A stretch of DNA of 64,000 nt, from assembly GCF_011400295.1 (NCBI RefSeq), contig NZ_CP049859.1, forward strand, positions 1,488,001 to 1,552,000, written 5' to 3'. Positions 1 through 8,001 of the stretch are shown here, piece by piece. The position numbers and the translations under genes were made by a program. Numbering within the stretch: the stretch's first letter is position 1; every line of letters begins with the position of its first letter. The notes under the pieces were generated by a model. The model was not told the DNA's origin. It worked only from the letters and a program-made list of their open reading frames with translations, and ran no database searches. This DNA is from Erysipelothrix sp. HDW6A. GTDB lineage: Bacteria; Bacillota_I; Bacilli_A; Erysipelotrichales; Erysipelotrichaceae.

Positions 1-118
1 TACCATTCTTAAAAAAACTAGAAAAACTCTCTTCCGACAGTAAATTCAAGCTGTCTTCATCGGTTGAAACCCAACCTTTGACACGTGTATTACCTGCTCC
101 AAGTATGACTTTCATCAT
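1..118 (-). CDS. SAM-dependent methyltransferase, N-terminal part (cut by window edge)
   Basis: Only the first ~39 residues are present; the gene continues off the left edge. It begins Met-Met-Lys-Val-Ile-Leu-Gly-Ala-Gly-Asn-Thr, which matches motif I (GxGxN-like, SAM binding) at the extreme N-terminus of small class I methyltransferases, followed by a KGW segment also typical of that group. An AGGGGG ribosome-binding site lies in the 10-base gap after the upstream permease gene. Its spacing favours the second ATG (115) over the first (118). It is the last visible member of the cca-ABC transporter run and is probably co-transcribed with it. The substrate cannot be inferred from so short a fragment. 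Confidence 0.55.
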   Translation of the reverse strand, partial: MMKVILGAGNTRVKGWVSTDEDSLNLLSEESFSSFFKNG

Positions 119-128
119 GTTCCCCCTA

Positions 129-3098
129 TTATTCATCAAACGTCTTAAGTGCCTCACTCATATTAACGTCATTCGCTTTACGCGACATTAAGAAATTAAT
201 AATCAACGAAAGAAGTATGGTTATTGCGATTGCTGTAGCAACACTTGATACTAAAAGTTCGCGATTAAACATTACAAAGTTAAGTTCAGCTTTTAATATA
301 ACATAACGATGCAATACCACACCAAAGCCTAAACCAAAGACCATACTAATAAATGTAAGAATAATATTCTCACGTAATACGTATTGAGCTACCTCTTTTG
401 GATAGAATCCTAAGACTTTAATCGTCGCTAACTCCTTCGTTCGTTCACTTAAATTCATCGAAATAAGATTTAATAATACAATCAGCTCTAAAATGAAAGC
501 AGCCCCCATAATTACATAGATCACGATATCAAAATTCTTCATCATATCGCTATAGGCATCCGAGACATTATCCATAAACGATATTGAATAAACATCTTTA
601 TTTTCTAAAATCTGCGTTGCAAGAGCTTGATTATCTGTATCAGTATTAAAGAAAGTTATTGTATCGTGTGTGCTTTCTCCTGTTTTTTCTGTATAAAGAT
701 TGCGACTCATATACACATAATGCATTACATAGTTCTCTGTAATACCACCAATAAGTACACTAACGTCCTGACCATTAAGATCTAACATCATTGTGTTCCC
801 AACCTCTAATCCCCCAAGTATCGCCAGCTTCTCGCTGATAATAATTGAATTATCATCTAAGCTTAACTTCTCTTTGGTAACACGAGACTGAAGGCTTATA
901 AAAGAACTGATATCATCTTCTGGACTTGAAATCATTACTTGAATGTCATTGCCTTCATACTTGCCACCAACCGAAGCAACATTTATTGACTGTGTAAATA
1001 AAGATGTATCGATAGTGGCATCATTATGCAGTACAGTTCCATCATAATGAATAACTTCACCAAACTGTTTATCAATAATTGAATAAATTGAATGTTGTAA
1101 ACCAAAAGCAGTAATAAGTAGCCCAGCACAACCACCAATACCTAAGATTGTCATTAGAAAGCGTGACTTGTTTCTAAACAGGTTTCTAAAACTAACTTTA
1201 TACAGAAATGACATGCGATTCCATATAAAAGGAATACGTTCTAGAATAATTCTTTGCCCCTTCTTAGGTGCTTCAGGTCGTAGTAGATTTGCAGTCCTTT
1301 GACGACTAACCTTTAATGCTTTATAGCCAGCTATACCAACGCTGCATAAAAAACTAATAATTAGTGGTAACAATGCATAAGACATTACAAACTGGGTAAT
1401 TAAATCCGGTGTTTGATACATAATACGATAAGCATTATATATTAAACTAGGTATCATATAAAACCCAATGGCAACTCCTATAAGAACACCACCTGCCCAA
1501 CTAAACAAGGCAAAATAAATATACTTTAAGGAAGCATACCACGAAGAGTATCCCAAGGCTTTATATACACCAATTTGTGATCGTGATTCATCAATCATTC
1601 TTGATATAGTACTTAATGTTACAAGAACTGAAACTCCGAAGAAAATGAGCGGGAATACTTTACCAATAGCTTCAATACGGTCACTGTCTTGGTAAAATTC
1701 GGTATAACCGACAAGGACATCTTTTCTCTCGAAACTATAGATTTTACCATGACTTGTAGAATCTATAGTAGCAATACCTTCATCAATTTCGCTTTGATTT
1801 TGATTAATCTTAGTAAGTGCTATATTTCGATTCGTTTGCAATTTTTGCATATTTTCTTTATATAACTGATTTGCTTCGTTGTAGTAGTCTATTCCAGCTT
1901 GAAGAGTATTTACTCCATCATCCACCACTTTAAACTCTGCAGTGAGCTCCGATTGCTTCTCCATAAGCATTGTGACTTGAGCTTCCACTGTCTGAATTTG
2001 TACTTCCATTTCTTTTTGTTGAATTGTAAGTTGCTCCAGCAGTGAAACATCAGTTGTGATTTCAATTTGCTTAGCAATTGCTTCATAGTTTGTTTGAAGC
2101 TCTTCTAGCATCACTGTTGCTTTCGCAAGTTCACCATCGACGAGTTTAGTATTTGTATTTTTGAATTCTGTCACATGAAGTTTAACATTATCGAGTTGTG
2201 CTTGATAACTCATTCCAGAAATATTGATACCCAGTTGACTTGTAATTTCTTGAATACCTGAAGCTAACTCATGACTCGCATCTTTGAGTTTCTGATTTGC
2301 TTCTTTTAGAGCATTTTCAGCTTGTGTGAATTGTTGTAAGATCTTTGCTTTCTGAGTGTTTAATTCAGACTGGGCATCCGCAAGTTTTTGTCGATCGTTT
2401 GCCACAATCCGTTCAAAGCGTTCATTAGAAAGTGTTTCTTCATTATTACCAATCACATCTTTGGCTTCACTAACATTTACACCTTCAAAACGCACAGCAG
2501 TAAAAACTTCATGTTTATGCTGTAAGCCTTTCGGGTAGATAAAACCATTTACTTCACCTGTCCCTAATGTAGTAGATCCTCTTTCAAGATTCATATAGAG
2601 ATTAGATTTTCCAAATCCTACGATTGTTAATTCTATTTCTTCAAAGATATCATTGTCTTTAAGTACTATAGTGTCTCCAATTTTCAATTGAAATTTATTG
2701 ATGAGTTGTTCATCCACGAAAACTTCATTATCATTTTTGGGAACTGTTCCTTCACTTATCAAAACATCATTCGATGTTGCATCTGTAAACTCAATAACAC
2801 GTGCAACACCGTCTCTGTTACTTAGATGAATATAGGCATCTGTAACGTAGATACCTTGTCCTTGGGAGCCTGTAAGCTTGTTAAGTGAAGTAAGCATCTC
2901 CTCATCAATCCCAAGAGTATGCCGTACTTCCAAATCAAGGGCATTACTTGTTTTCATATATTGATCTGCAGTAAAGCGCATATCGTAACCTGTGACTTGA
3001 ATTCCAATATAAAAACCAACCCCAAGGGCTGTAATTAATAGAATCGCTACAAACTGTAGCCATCTTCCTTTAATATCACGAATGACATCTTTTACCAT
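129..3098 (-). CDS. ABC transporter permease, FtsX family, with large coiled-coil ectodomain
   Basis: This 989-residue membrane protein has the double-FtsX layout. One N-terminal membrane helix (about residues 13-37) is followed by a long extracytoplasmic region to about residue 475, three membrane helices (about 475-600), a second start helix near 650 after the sequence FRNLFRNKSRFLMTILGIGG, a second extracytoplasmic part, and a final FtsX bundle (about 855-970). Residues about 235-450 are heptad-rich (many Gln, Glu, Lys, Leu) and should form a long antiparallel coiled coil projecting from the membrane. Such mechanotransmission-type permeases (MacB/LolCDE/FtsX superfamily) usually couple ATP hydrolysis to work outside the membrane rather than classical transport. 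It overlaps its ATPase partner by 7 bases. The cargo or target is unknown. Confidence 0.85.
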   Translation of the reverse strand: MVKDVIRDIKGRWLQFVAILLITALGVGFYIGIQVTGYDMRFTADQYMKTSNALDLEVRHTLGIDEEMLTSLNKLTGSQGQGIYVTDAYIHLSNRDGVARVIEFTDATSNDVLISEGTVPKNDNEVFVDEQLINKFQLKIGDTIVLKDNDIFEEIELTIVGFGKSNLYMNLERGSTTLGTGEVNGFIYPKGLQHKHEVFTAVRFEGVNVSEAKDVIGNNEETLSNERFERIVANDRQKLADAQSELNTQKAKILQQFTQAENALKEANQKLKDASHELASGIQEITSQLGINISGMSYQAQLDNVKLHVTEFKNTNTKLVDGELAKATVMLEELQTNYEAIAKQIEITTDVSLLEQLTIQQKEMEVQIQTVEAQVTMLMEKQSELTAEFKVVDDGVNTLQAGIDYYNEANQLYKENMQKLQTNRNIALTKINQNQSEIDEGIATIDSTSHGKIYSFERKDVLVGYTEFYQDSDRIEAIGKVFPLIFFGVSVLVTLSTISRMIDESRSQIGVYKALGYSSWYASLKYIYFALFSWAGGVLIGVAIGFYMIPSLIYNAYRIMYQTPDLITQFVMSYALLPLIISFLCSVGIAGYKALKVSRQRTANLLRPEAPKKGQRIILERIPFIWNRMSFLYKVSFRNLFRNKSRFLMTILGIGGCAGLLITAFGLQHSIYSIIDKQFGEVIHYDGTVLHNDATIDTSLFTQSINVASVGGKYEGNDIQVMISSPEDDISSFISLQSRVTKEKLSLDDNSIIISEKLAILGGLEVGNTMMLDLNGQDVSVLIGGITENYVMHYVYMSRNLYTEKTGESTHDTITFFNTDTDNQALATQILENKDVYSISFMDNVSDAYSDMMKNFDIVIYVIMGAAFILELIVLLNLISMNLSERTKELATIKVLGFYPKEVAQYVLRENIILTFISMVFGLGFGVVLHRYVILKAELNFVMFNRELLVSSVATAIAITILLSLIINFLMSRKANDVNMSEALKTFDE

Positions 3099-3793
3099 TG
3101 AATATCATCCACATCTCTGACATTATGGTTCACAACATCTGATTCAACTTTACCATTCTTGATTTCAATTACACGGTCTGCGACTTGTGTAATACTTTGG
3201 TTATGAGTAATAACTACAACCGTCATATTATAGAAATCCGAGCATTGACGAAGAACTCTCAATATCTGTTGACCAGTATTGGTATCTAAAGCTCCAGTTG
3301 GTTCATCACACAATAATATCTTAGGGTTCTTAGCGATTGCTCGTGCAATAGCAACACGTTGTTGTTCCCCACCACTCAGTTGTGATGGAAAGTTATTCAT
3401 TCGATCTTCCAAGCCTACTTGTTTTAAAACTGCTGCAGGATCTTTAGCATCTTCTGATATTTGCGTTGCGAGTTCAACATTTTCTAATGCCGTTAAGTTA
3501 GAAATAAGGTTGTATGATTGAAAAACAAAACCAACATCATAGCGACGATACCGTGTCATCTCTTTGTCATTAAGTTTTGAAATATCTTTACCATCTACAA
3601 TTACACTACCCGAGGTTGGTAAATCCATACCACCAAGAATGTTCATTACAGTAGTTTTCCCAGCACCCGAAGGACCCACAATAACGGTAAACTTACCTTG
3701 TTCAAGTTCAAAATTAACTCCTGATGCAGCATGAATCTCTACATCTCCTATTTTATACACTTTACGAATATCATTAACTGAAATATAACTCAT
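3092..3793 (-). CDS. ABC transporter ATP-binding protein (MacB/LolD type)
   Basis: A 233-residue nucleotide-binding subunit with Walker [11 protein letters not shown]-loop VFQSYNLI, signature LSGGEQQR, Walker [12 protein letters not shown] and an H-loop VVITHN. The DEPTGALD wording and size are those of the MacB/LolD/FtsE-like subfamily that pairs with FtsX permeases, in line with the permease directly downstream. Two ATGs are possible (3799 and 3793). I chose 3793 because AAGGAGG sits 7 bases before it and because its A overlaps the TGA of the upstream cca gene (ATGA), a classic coupled start. It acts as a cytoplasmic dimer on the inner face of the membrane. Confidence 0.9.
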   Translation of the reverse strand: MSYISVNDIRKVYKIGDVEIHAASGVNFELEQGKFTVIVGPSGAGKTTVMNILGGMDLPTSGSVIVDGKDISKLNDKEMTRYRRYDVGFVFQSYNLISNLTALENVELATQISEDAKDPAAVLKQVGLEDRMNNFPSQLSGGEQQRVAIARAIAKNPKILLCDEPTGALDTNTGQQILRVLRQCSDFYNMTVVVITHNQSITQVADRVIEIKNGKVESDVVNHNVRDVDDIQW

Positions 3794-5100
3794 AACCATG
3801 CCTCCTTACAGTACGAAAGTATTGCTTCTTCATTATTTTCTAATAAACCATCGATAAGTCGATCTAGTATATCTTCCTTTACTTTTGACAACTGTTCTTT
3901 TTTTATACCGAGTTCTAGTATCTTTTCAGAACTTGCATTAATATCTTGGACTGAAACTGGATAGTTTTCTTTGATTATCGTATTCACAATGCCATCAAAC
4001 TCATCACAGTTATCCAATTGATAGGATGCTTTAGAAGATTTAGAAGCATTATCCGCTCTTTTTAGCGCAAGCAAGCTTCTTACCCACACTTCTCCATGCT
4101 TTCTAATAAGGTGTTGGAAATGAGAAGTTGTGCGTTCAAATCTCAAGGTGTGATTTTCAATGAGAGAAACAATGAATAGACACTGTTTCTTAGGCAATTC
4201 CATCTCTATCAAGTAACGTTGAGCAATTGCAGCACTCACCTTTGCATGATTTGGATATCGACCCTGTCCATCTTCAATAACTTGTGTTTCAAGTTTGCCT
4301 AAATCATGAAATAGAGCTGCTAAACGTATTGATTCATCATAAGGACACGCCCCTACAACCCGAATGCTATGTTCATACAAACTATATTGATGATAACTAT
4401 TCTTTTGGTCAAAATGATACGCTATACGATACTCATCAAAGATTTCAGATAGTAACCATGGAGCGGACAGGACAAGTTCTTGAAAGCCTTCCGACATTAA
4501 TAATTTGATAAATTCATCACGCATCTGTCTTAATGTTAACTTGTTAAGTAAGTCTATATTTTTCTTGCAGACTTTATAACTTTCTCTATCATAGTTCAAA
4601 TTATGTTGTGCAATAAAACGATAAAACCTTAGAATTCTTAAAGCATCCTCCTGTATCCTCGTATAAGGGTCATCAACAAACTTTAAACGATACCCAAGAA
4701 CATCGTTCATGGCAGCAAGTGGATCATGAATTAAACCTTCACTGTCACAATACAAAGTGTTGATTGTAAAGTCGCGTCGCTTGGCATCAATTTCAATTGA
4801 ATCAACAGCCTCCATAATCTCAGGATGTCGTAAATCTTGAGTACCAGTTTCTTTTCTTAAGATACTAATTTCAATATCATATTCATTATGTTTGAATTTA
4901 ATTCCATACGGTTCATAAATACTTGGTCGTAAATCTTTGAAAATTTGAGCACATTCTTGTACCGGTGAATCCGTACACATATCAACATCAAATGATTCTT
5001 TTCCCCAGACTGCGTCGCGAACAAAACCACCCACAAGATATACCTGATAGTGTGGTTCTAAGCGCTTCATTATGGAAAGAATTGGTTCTGGAATGTTCAT
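3790..5100 (-). CDS. cca: CCA-adding tRNA nucleotidyltransferase
   Basis: A 436-residue class II CCA-adding enzyme or poly(A)-polymerase-family protein that builds or repairs the 3' CCA end of tRNA from CTP and ATP. The N-terminal nucleotidyltransferase core shows LVGGFVRD (about residues 22-29) and the catalytic DVD (38-40), then RRDFTINTL and EDALRILRFYRF, the conserved template and neck segments. A C-terminal HD domain (HSIRVVGAC then FHDLGK) is also present, as in many bacterial homologues with phosphohydrolase activity. An ATG at 5100 with AGGTGAT upstream is preferred over an upstream extension starting 51 bases earlier. The stop codon overlaps the start of the ABC ATPase gene, so translation is probably coupled. 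Whether it adds CCA or only A residues cannot be decided here. Confidence 0.88.
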   Translation of the reverse strand: MNIPEPILSIMKRLEPHYQVYLVGGFVRDAVWGKESFDVDMCTDSPVQECAQIFKDLRPSIYEPYGIKFKHNEYDIEISILRKETGTQDLRHPEIMEAVDSIEIDAKRRDFTINTLYCDSEGLIHDPLAAMNDVLGYRLKFVDDPYTRIQEDALRILRFYRFIAQHNLNYDRESYKVCKKNIDLLNKLTLRQMRDEFIKLLMSEGFQELVLSAPWLLSEIFDEYRIAYHFDQKNSYHQYSLYEHSIRVVGACPYDESIRLAALFHDLGKLETQVIEDGQGRYPNHAKVSAAIAQRYLIEMELPKKQCLFIVSLIENHTLRFERTTSHFQHLIRKHGEVWVRSLLALKRADNASKSSKASYQLDNCDEFDGIVNTIIKENYPVSVQDINASSEKILELGIKKEQLSKVKEDILDRLIDGLLENNEEAILSYCKEAWL

Positions 5101-5171
5101 ACTATCACCTACTCTAATTTTATTGTTTCTTCTATTATAACACCCTATCATGTTTTACCGATACTAAGTCA

Positions 5172-5195
5172 TAAAAAAACGCCCGTAGGCGTTTA
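5172..5195 (-). terminator. Rho-independent terminator of the UMF1 transporter gene
   Basis: On the minus strand AACGCC-TACG-GGCGTT forms a 6-bp stem with a 4-base loop, followed by a run of seven T. It overlaps the stop codon of the transporter gene and separates it from the cca operon downstream. Confidence 0.85.
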
Positions 5196-6425
5196 TTCTT
5201 CATATTGTTGTACTTTTCCTAGAAGTACGTAACCAACGATAAAGAGGACAACAAGTAAGAGTACACCATAACGTGATTCTCCCAACATGATTGATGATAA
5301 AGCAATAATTAAAGGTCCCATGAAATCCGCAAACTTACCAAAGATATCGAAGAATCCAAAGTATTCGTTCGATTTTTCTTTAGGAATAATTTGACCAAAG
5401 TATGATCGTGACAAGGATTGAATACCCCCTTGTGCGATTCCAATCATGATTGCTAACGTCCAGAATTGCCATGCATGTTCTAAGAAGAAACCAAACACCG
5501 CAATAACTGCATATAATAATACGAACTTTTTAATGACATTAAGAACACCATATTTTTTCGCAAAACTAATTGAAAAGATTGCAAATGGGAACGCTACAAA
5601 CTGTGTTAGTAATAGCGCCAATAACATCTGTGTGTCATCAATTCCTACTTCACCACCGTATGTGGTTGCCATTGAGATAATTGTATAAACTCCATCAATA
5701 TAAAAGAAATAAGCAAAAATGTAATACATAATTTTTGGGTTTTTGCGAATGTCTTTAATTGTGTTAATTACTCGACTTACCGAAGTCTTCAACAATTGAG
5801 GTTGGTGTTCGAGGTAGTGAGTTTGTTTCACATTCTTAAGTAGTGGAATTGAAAGAATCAACCACCATGCAATAACAATAATAAACGATAGTTTAACTGC
5901 AAAGTCAGCACTTAAACCCAATGATTCGTTCATGAAAATTAGAACTACACCAATAATAAACGGAATAGTACTCCCGACATATCCATAAGCATACCCATAC
6001 GATGATATAGCATCCATACGTTCGTTTGTTGTTACATCAACAAGCATGGAGTCATAGAATATGTTACAGGCAGAATACCCCAAGCGCGCAACGATATAAA
6101 GTGCAATAAATACTTGCCAGTCGTTTGCGAATGTAAAGCCAAAGGCAGAAACAACCGCAATCAGTAAGAATATCGTAAAGAGGCGTTTTTTCATGCCTTT
6201 ATAGTCCCCTAAAGCACCTAGAAATGGCGACATAAACGCCAAAATAAATAGAGATATAGAAGTAGCCGTTCCCCACCAAGCACTAATAATATTCTCTGAA
6301 ACTCCTGCATCAGTAGCTAAAGTTCTAAAATATATTGGAATTGTAGCCGTTACGATCAATATAAAAGCAGAGTTTGCAACATCGTACATTACCCATGATT
6401 TCTCTTCTTTCGTTAGTTTCATCAT
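5193..6425 (-). CDS. MFS transporter, UMF1 (Atg22-like) family
   Basis: A 410-residue protein with about 12 predicted membrane helices. The opening KEEKSWVMYDVANSAF is the hallmark N-terminus of the UMF1/Atg22-like branch of the major facilitator superfamily, as is the LGALGDYKGMKKR loop after helix 2. Yeast Atg22 exports amino acids from the vacuole. Bacterial members are poorly characterised, so the substrate is unknown. AAAGGAG lies 10 bases before the first of two adjacent ATGs. A promoter is proposed at 6455-6483 and a terminator overlaps its stop, so it looks monocistronic. Confidence 0.85.
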   Translation of the reverse strand: MMKLTKEEKSWVMYDVANSAFILIVTATIPIYFRTLATDAGVSENIISAWWGTATSISLFILAFMSPFLGALGDYKGMKKRLFTIFLLIAVVSAFGFTFANDWQVFIALYIVARLGYSACNIFYDSMLVDVTTNERMDAISSYGYAYGYVGSTIPFIIGVVLIFMNESLGLSADFAVKLSFIIVIAWWLILSIPLLKNVKQTHYLEHQPQLLKTSVSRVINTIKDIRKNPKIMYYIFAYFFYIDGVYTIISMATTYGGEVGIDDTQMLLALLLTQFVAFPFAIFSISFAKKYGVLNVIKKFVLLYAVIAVFGFFLEHAWQFWTLAIMIGIAQGGIQSLSRSYFGQIIPKEKSNEYFGFFDIFGKFADFMGPLIIALSSIMLGESRYGVLLLVVLFIVGYVLLGKVQQYEE

Positions 6426-6454
6426 ATTAAGACTTCTCCTTTAGTAATGACTAT

Positions 6455-6483
6455 AGTATAACGAATATTAGTTTGTAATACAA
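6455..6483 (-). promoter_or_regulatory. Candidate sigma-A promoter for the UMF1 transporter gene
   Basis: On the minus strand TTGTAT (6478-6483) and TATACT (6455-6460) are separated by 17 bases, about 30 bases upstream of the start codon. The -10 is good; the -35 matches only 3 of 6. Confidence 0.4.
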
Positions 6484-6526
6484 AATAAACATGGTAAATT
6501 AACAGAAGTTTAACATGATCACCAAA

Positions 6527-6578
6527 CAAAAAAGGAGCGTATGCTCCTGAGCTTAAAACTCTATTACATACGTTCCTT
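6527..6578 (-). terminator. Terminator of the hsp20 gene (two nested hairpin options)
   Basis: On the minus strand the short option is AGGAGC-ATAC-GCTCCT followed by TTTTTTG. A longer option pairs AAGGAACGTATG with CATACGCTCCTT (12 bp with one mismatch or wobble) across about 23 bases, ending at the same T-run. Both would stop transcription just after the heat-shock gene. Confidence 0.75.
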
Positions 6579-6975
6579 ATTTTATTGAAATTCTATTTAC
6601 AATTTCTTCTTGAGTTTTCTTTGGTAAGATAACTTTTAAGATACCGTCTTGGTACTCTGCATCGATTTTACTATCATCTACATCTGAGAATCTAATTTGA
6701 CGATTGACGCTGCTAGATTTTCTAGAACGATAGAAGTAATTCTTTTCGTCTTTTTCTTCAGATTCATTATGCTCTGCTCTAATTGATAAAACATCACCGT
6801 TATATTGAACATCAATGTCATCTTTAGTAAATCCAGGCATTTCAAGTTCTACTGTATAACTGTTTTCATCTTTATAAATATCAATACCGGTACCAAATGA
6901 AGCATTATTTAATAAGTCTTCACCAAAGATACTTTCCAACAAACTCACTGGTCTACGTGTTAATTCTTGTTTCAT
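6577..6975 (-). CDS. Small heat-shock protein, Hsp20/alpha-crystallin family
   Basis: A 132-residue ATP-independent holdase chaperone. The alpha-crystallin domain spans about residues 28-122, with the ELEMPGF signature after strand 3 and GILKVILPKK near its end. The C-terminal tail holds an Ile-Ser-Ile (IxI) motif that docks subunits in sHsp oligomers. The N-terminal arm RRPVSLLESIFGED is the usual short disordered binding region. I chose the ATG at 6975 because AAAGGAGG lies 8 bases upstream; the ORF could be read 7 codons further, but that would place the start inside the operator. Two CIRCE-like sites flank its promoter, predicting HrcA control. It is monocistronic. Confidence 0.93.
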   Translation of the reverse strand: MKQELTRRPVSLLESIFGEDLLNNASFGTGIDIYKDENSYTVELEMPGFTKDDIDVQYNGDVLSIRAEHNESEEKDEKNYFYRSRKSSSVNRQIRFSDVDDSKIDAEYQDGILKVILPKKTQEEIVNRISIK

Positions 6976-6989
6976 AATATATGCCTCCT

Positions 6990-7016
6990 TTAGCACTCGA
7001 CCTATCTAAGTGCTAT
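6990..7016 (-). promoter_or_regulatory. CIRCE-like operator 1 (HrcA site) in the hsp20 leader
   Basis: The plus strand reads TTAGCACTC, nine bases, then AAGTGCTAT, against the CIRCE consensus TTAGCACTC-N9-GAGTGCTAA. The left arm is perfect; the right arm has two mismatches. It lies just downstream of the predicted transcription start and touches the ribosome-binding site, the usual place for CIRCE. Confidence 0.8.
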
Positions 7017-7025
7017 TACATTATT

Positions 7026-7053
7026 AGTATACCACTTGTTTTAGCAGTGTCAA
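7026..7053 (-). promoter_or_regulatory. Sigma-A promoter of hsp20
   Basis: On the minus strand a perfect TTGACA (7048-7053) and TATACT (7026-7031) are 16 bases apart. The -35 is embedded in the distal CIRCE-like site, and the proximal site starts about where transcription should begin. Confidence 0.8.
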
Positions 7054-7067
7054 GCGTTAAGTGCTAA
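7041..7067 (-). promoter_or_regulatory. CIRCE-like operator 2 overlapping the hsp20 -35 box
   Basis: The plus strand reads TTAGCAGTG, nine bases, then AAGTGCTAA: two mismatches to CIRCE in the left arm and one in the right. Its centre is 51 bases from operator 1 (about five helical turns), so two bound HrcA dimers would lie on the same DNA face. Confidence 0.65.
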
Positions 7068-7181
7068 AATCTGGAATTTTTGATTTTTCTTCATGAATTT
7101 CTATAAGTAAACAGTTATCTTTCATATTCAATGAAACTTCTTTGATTTAGGTGTAAAATAGTCTTATTGGAGGTTATTATT

Positions 7182-7922
7182 ATGAAACTAGTATTAGTAC
7201 GACATGGTCAAAGCGTTTGGAATGAAAAGAACTTATTCACTGGTTGGACAGATGTAGATTTGTCAGATCTAGGACAAGAAGAAGCAAAGACCGCCGGAAA
7301 GCTACTTCTTGAAAACAACTTTGATTTCGATATTGTCTACACTTCTTACCTAAAACGTGCAATTCACACCACAAATCATATCTTAGATGAGATGGATCGT
7401 AATTGGTTACCCGTTACCAAAGCATGGGAACTTAACGAACGTCACTATGGCGCCCTTCAAGGTCTTAATAAGAAAGAAACAGCAGAACAATACGGCGAAG
7501 AACAAGTTAATATTTGGAGAAGATCTTTTGATGTCCTTCCTCCTGCACTCGATGAAAATGATAAACATGCACCTATTCATGATGTCATGTATCGAGATAT
7601 CGTAGATAAATCAGTTCTCCCTTTTACGGAATCACTTAAAGAAACAATTGAACGTGCAGTCCCATATTTTGAAAATCATATAAAAGTTGATATGCTTAAT
7701 GGAAAAAACGTTCTCATCGTTGCTCACGGTAACTCTATTCGAGGACTTGTTAAGTATTTCGATTCAATGAGCGAAGAAGCAATTGTTGATGTTAATATCC
7801 CTACAGGAACACCGTTAGTCTACGAATTTGACGACACTATGAAAGTGATTCGTCATTATTATCTCGGTGATCAAGATGCAATTAATGAAAAAATGAACGC
7901 TGTGAAAAACCAAGCAAAATAG
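7182..7922 (+). CDS. gpmA: 2,3-bisphosphoglycerate-dependent phosphoglycerate mutase
   Basis: A 246-residue cofactor-dependent mutase of the histidine phosphatase superfamily that interconverts 3- and 2-phosphoglycerate in glycolysis. The catalytic loop LVLVRHGQSVWN has the phospho-accepting His8. The motif NERHYGALQG supplies substrate contacts and the acid/base Glu. HGNSIRGL carries the second catalytic His. The start at 7182 follows ATTGGAGG by about 9 bases; an upstream in-frame ATG at 7167 lacks a good site. A weak promoter may lie at 7131-7159 (ATGAAA, 17 bases, TAAAAT). It is followed after about 80 bases by gnd-zwf on the same strand with no terminator, so the three may be co-transcribed. 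A second, unrelated phosphoglycerate mutase is encoded at 12694-14256. Confidence 0.95.
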   Translation: MKLVLVRHGQSVWNEKNLFTGWTDVDLSDLGQEEAKTAGKLLLENNFDFDIVYTSYLKRAIHTTNHILDEMDRNWLPVTKAWELNERHYGALQGLNKKETAEQYGEEQVNIWRRSFDVLPPALDENDKHAPIHDVMYRDIVDKSVLPFTESLKETIERAVPYFENHIKVDMLNGKNVLIVAHGNSIRGLVKYFDSMSEEAIVDVNIPTGTPLVYEFDDTMKVIRHYYLGDQDAINEKMNAVKNQAK

Positions 7923-8001
7923 TTTTAATAGATTAGGAATAACCTAGGTATTTACTATTGTTTATTGTACAATAGAAGCATAGAAGAATATGGAGGAAAT
8001 T

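Noticed and set aside
5101-5151. Longer start of cca adding 17 residues
   Set aside because: The extension is not family-like, whereas AGGTGAT precedes the internal ATG at 5100.
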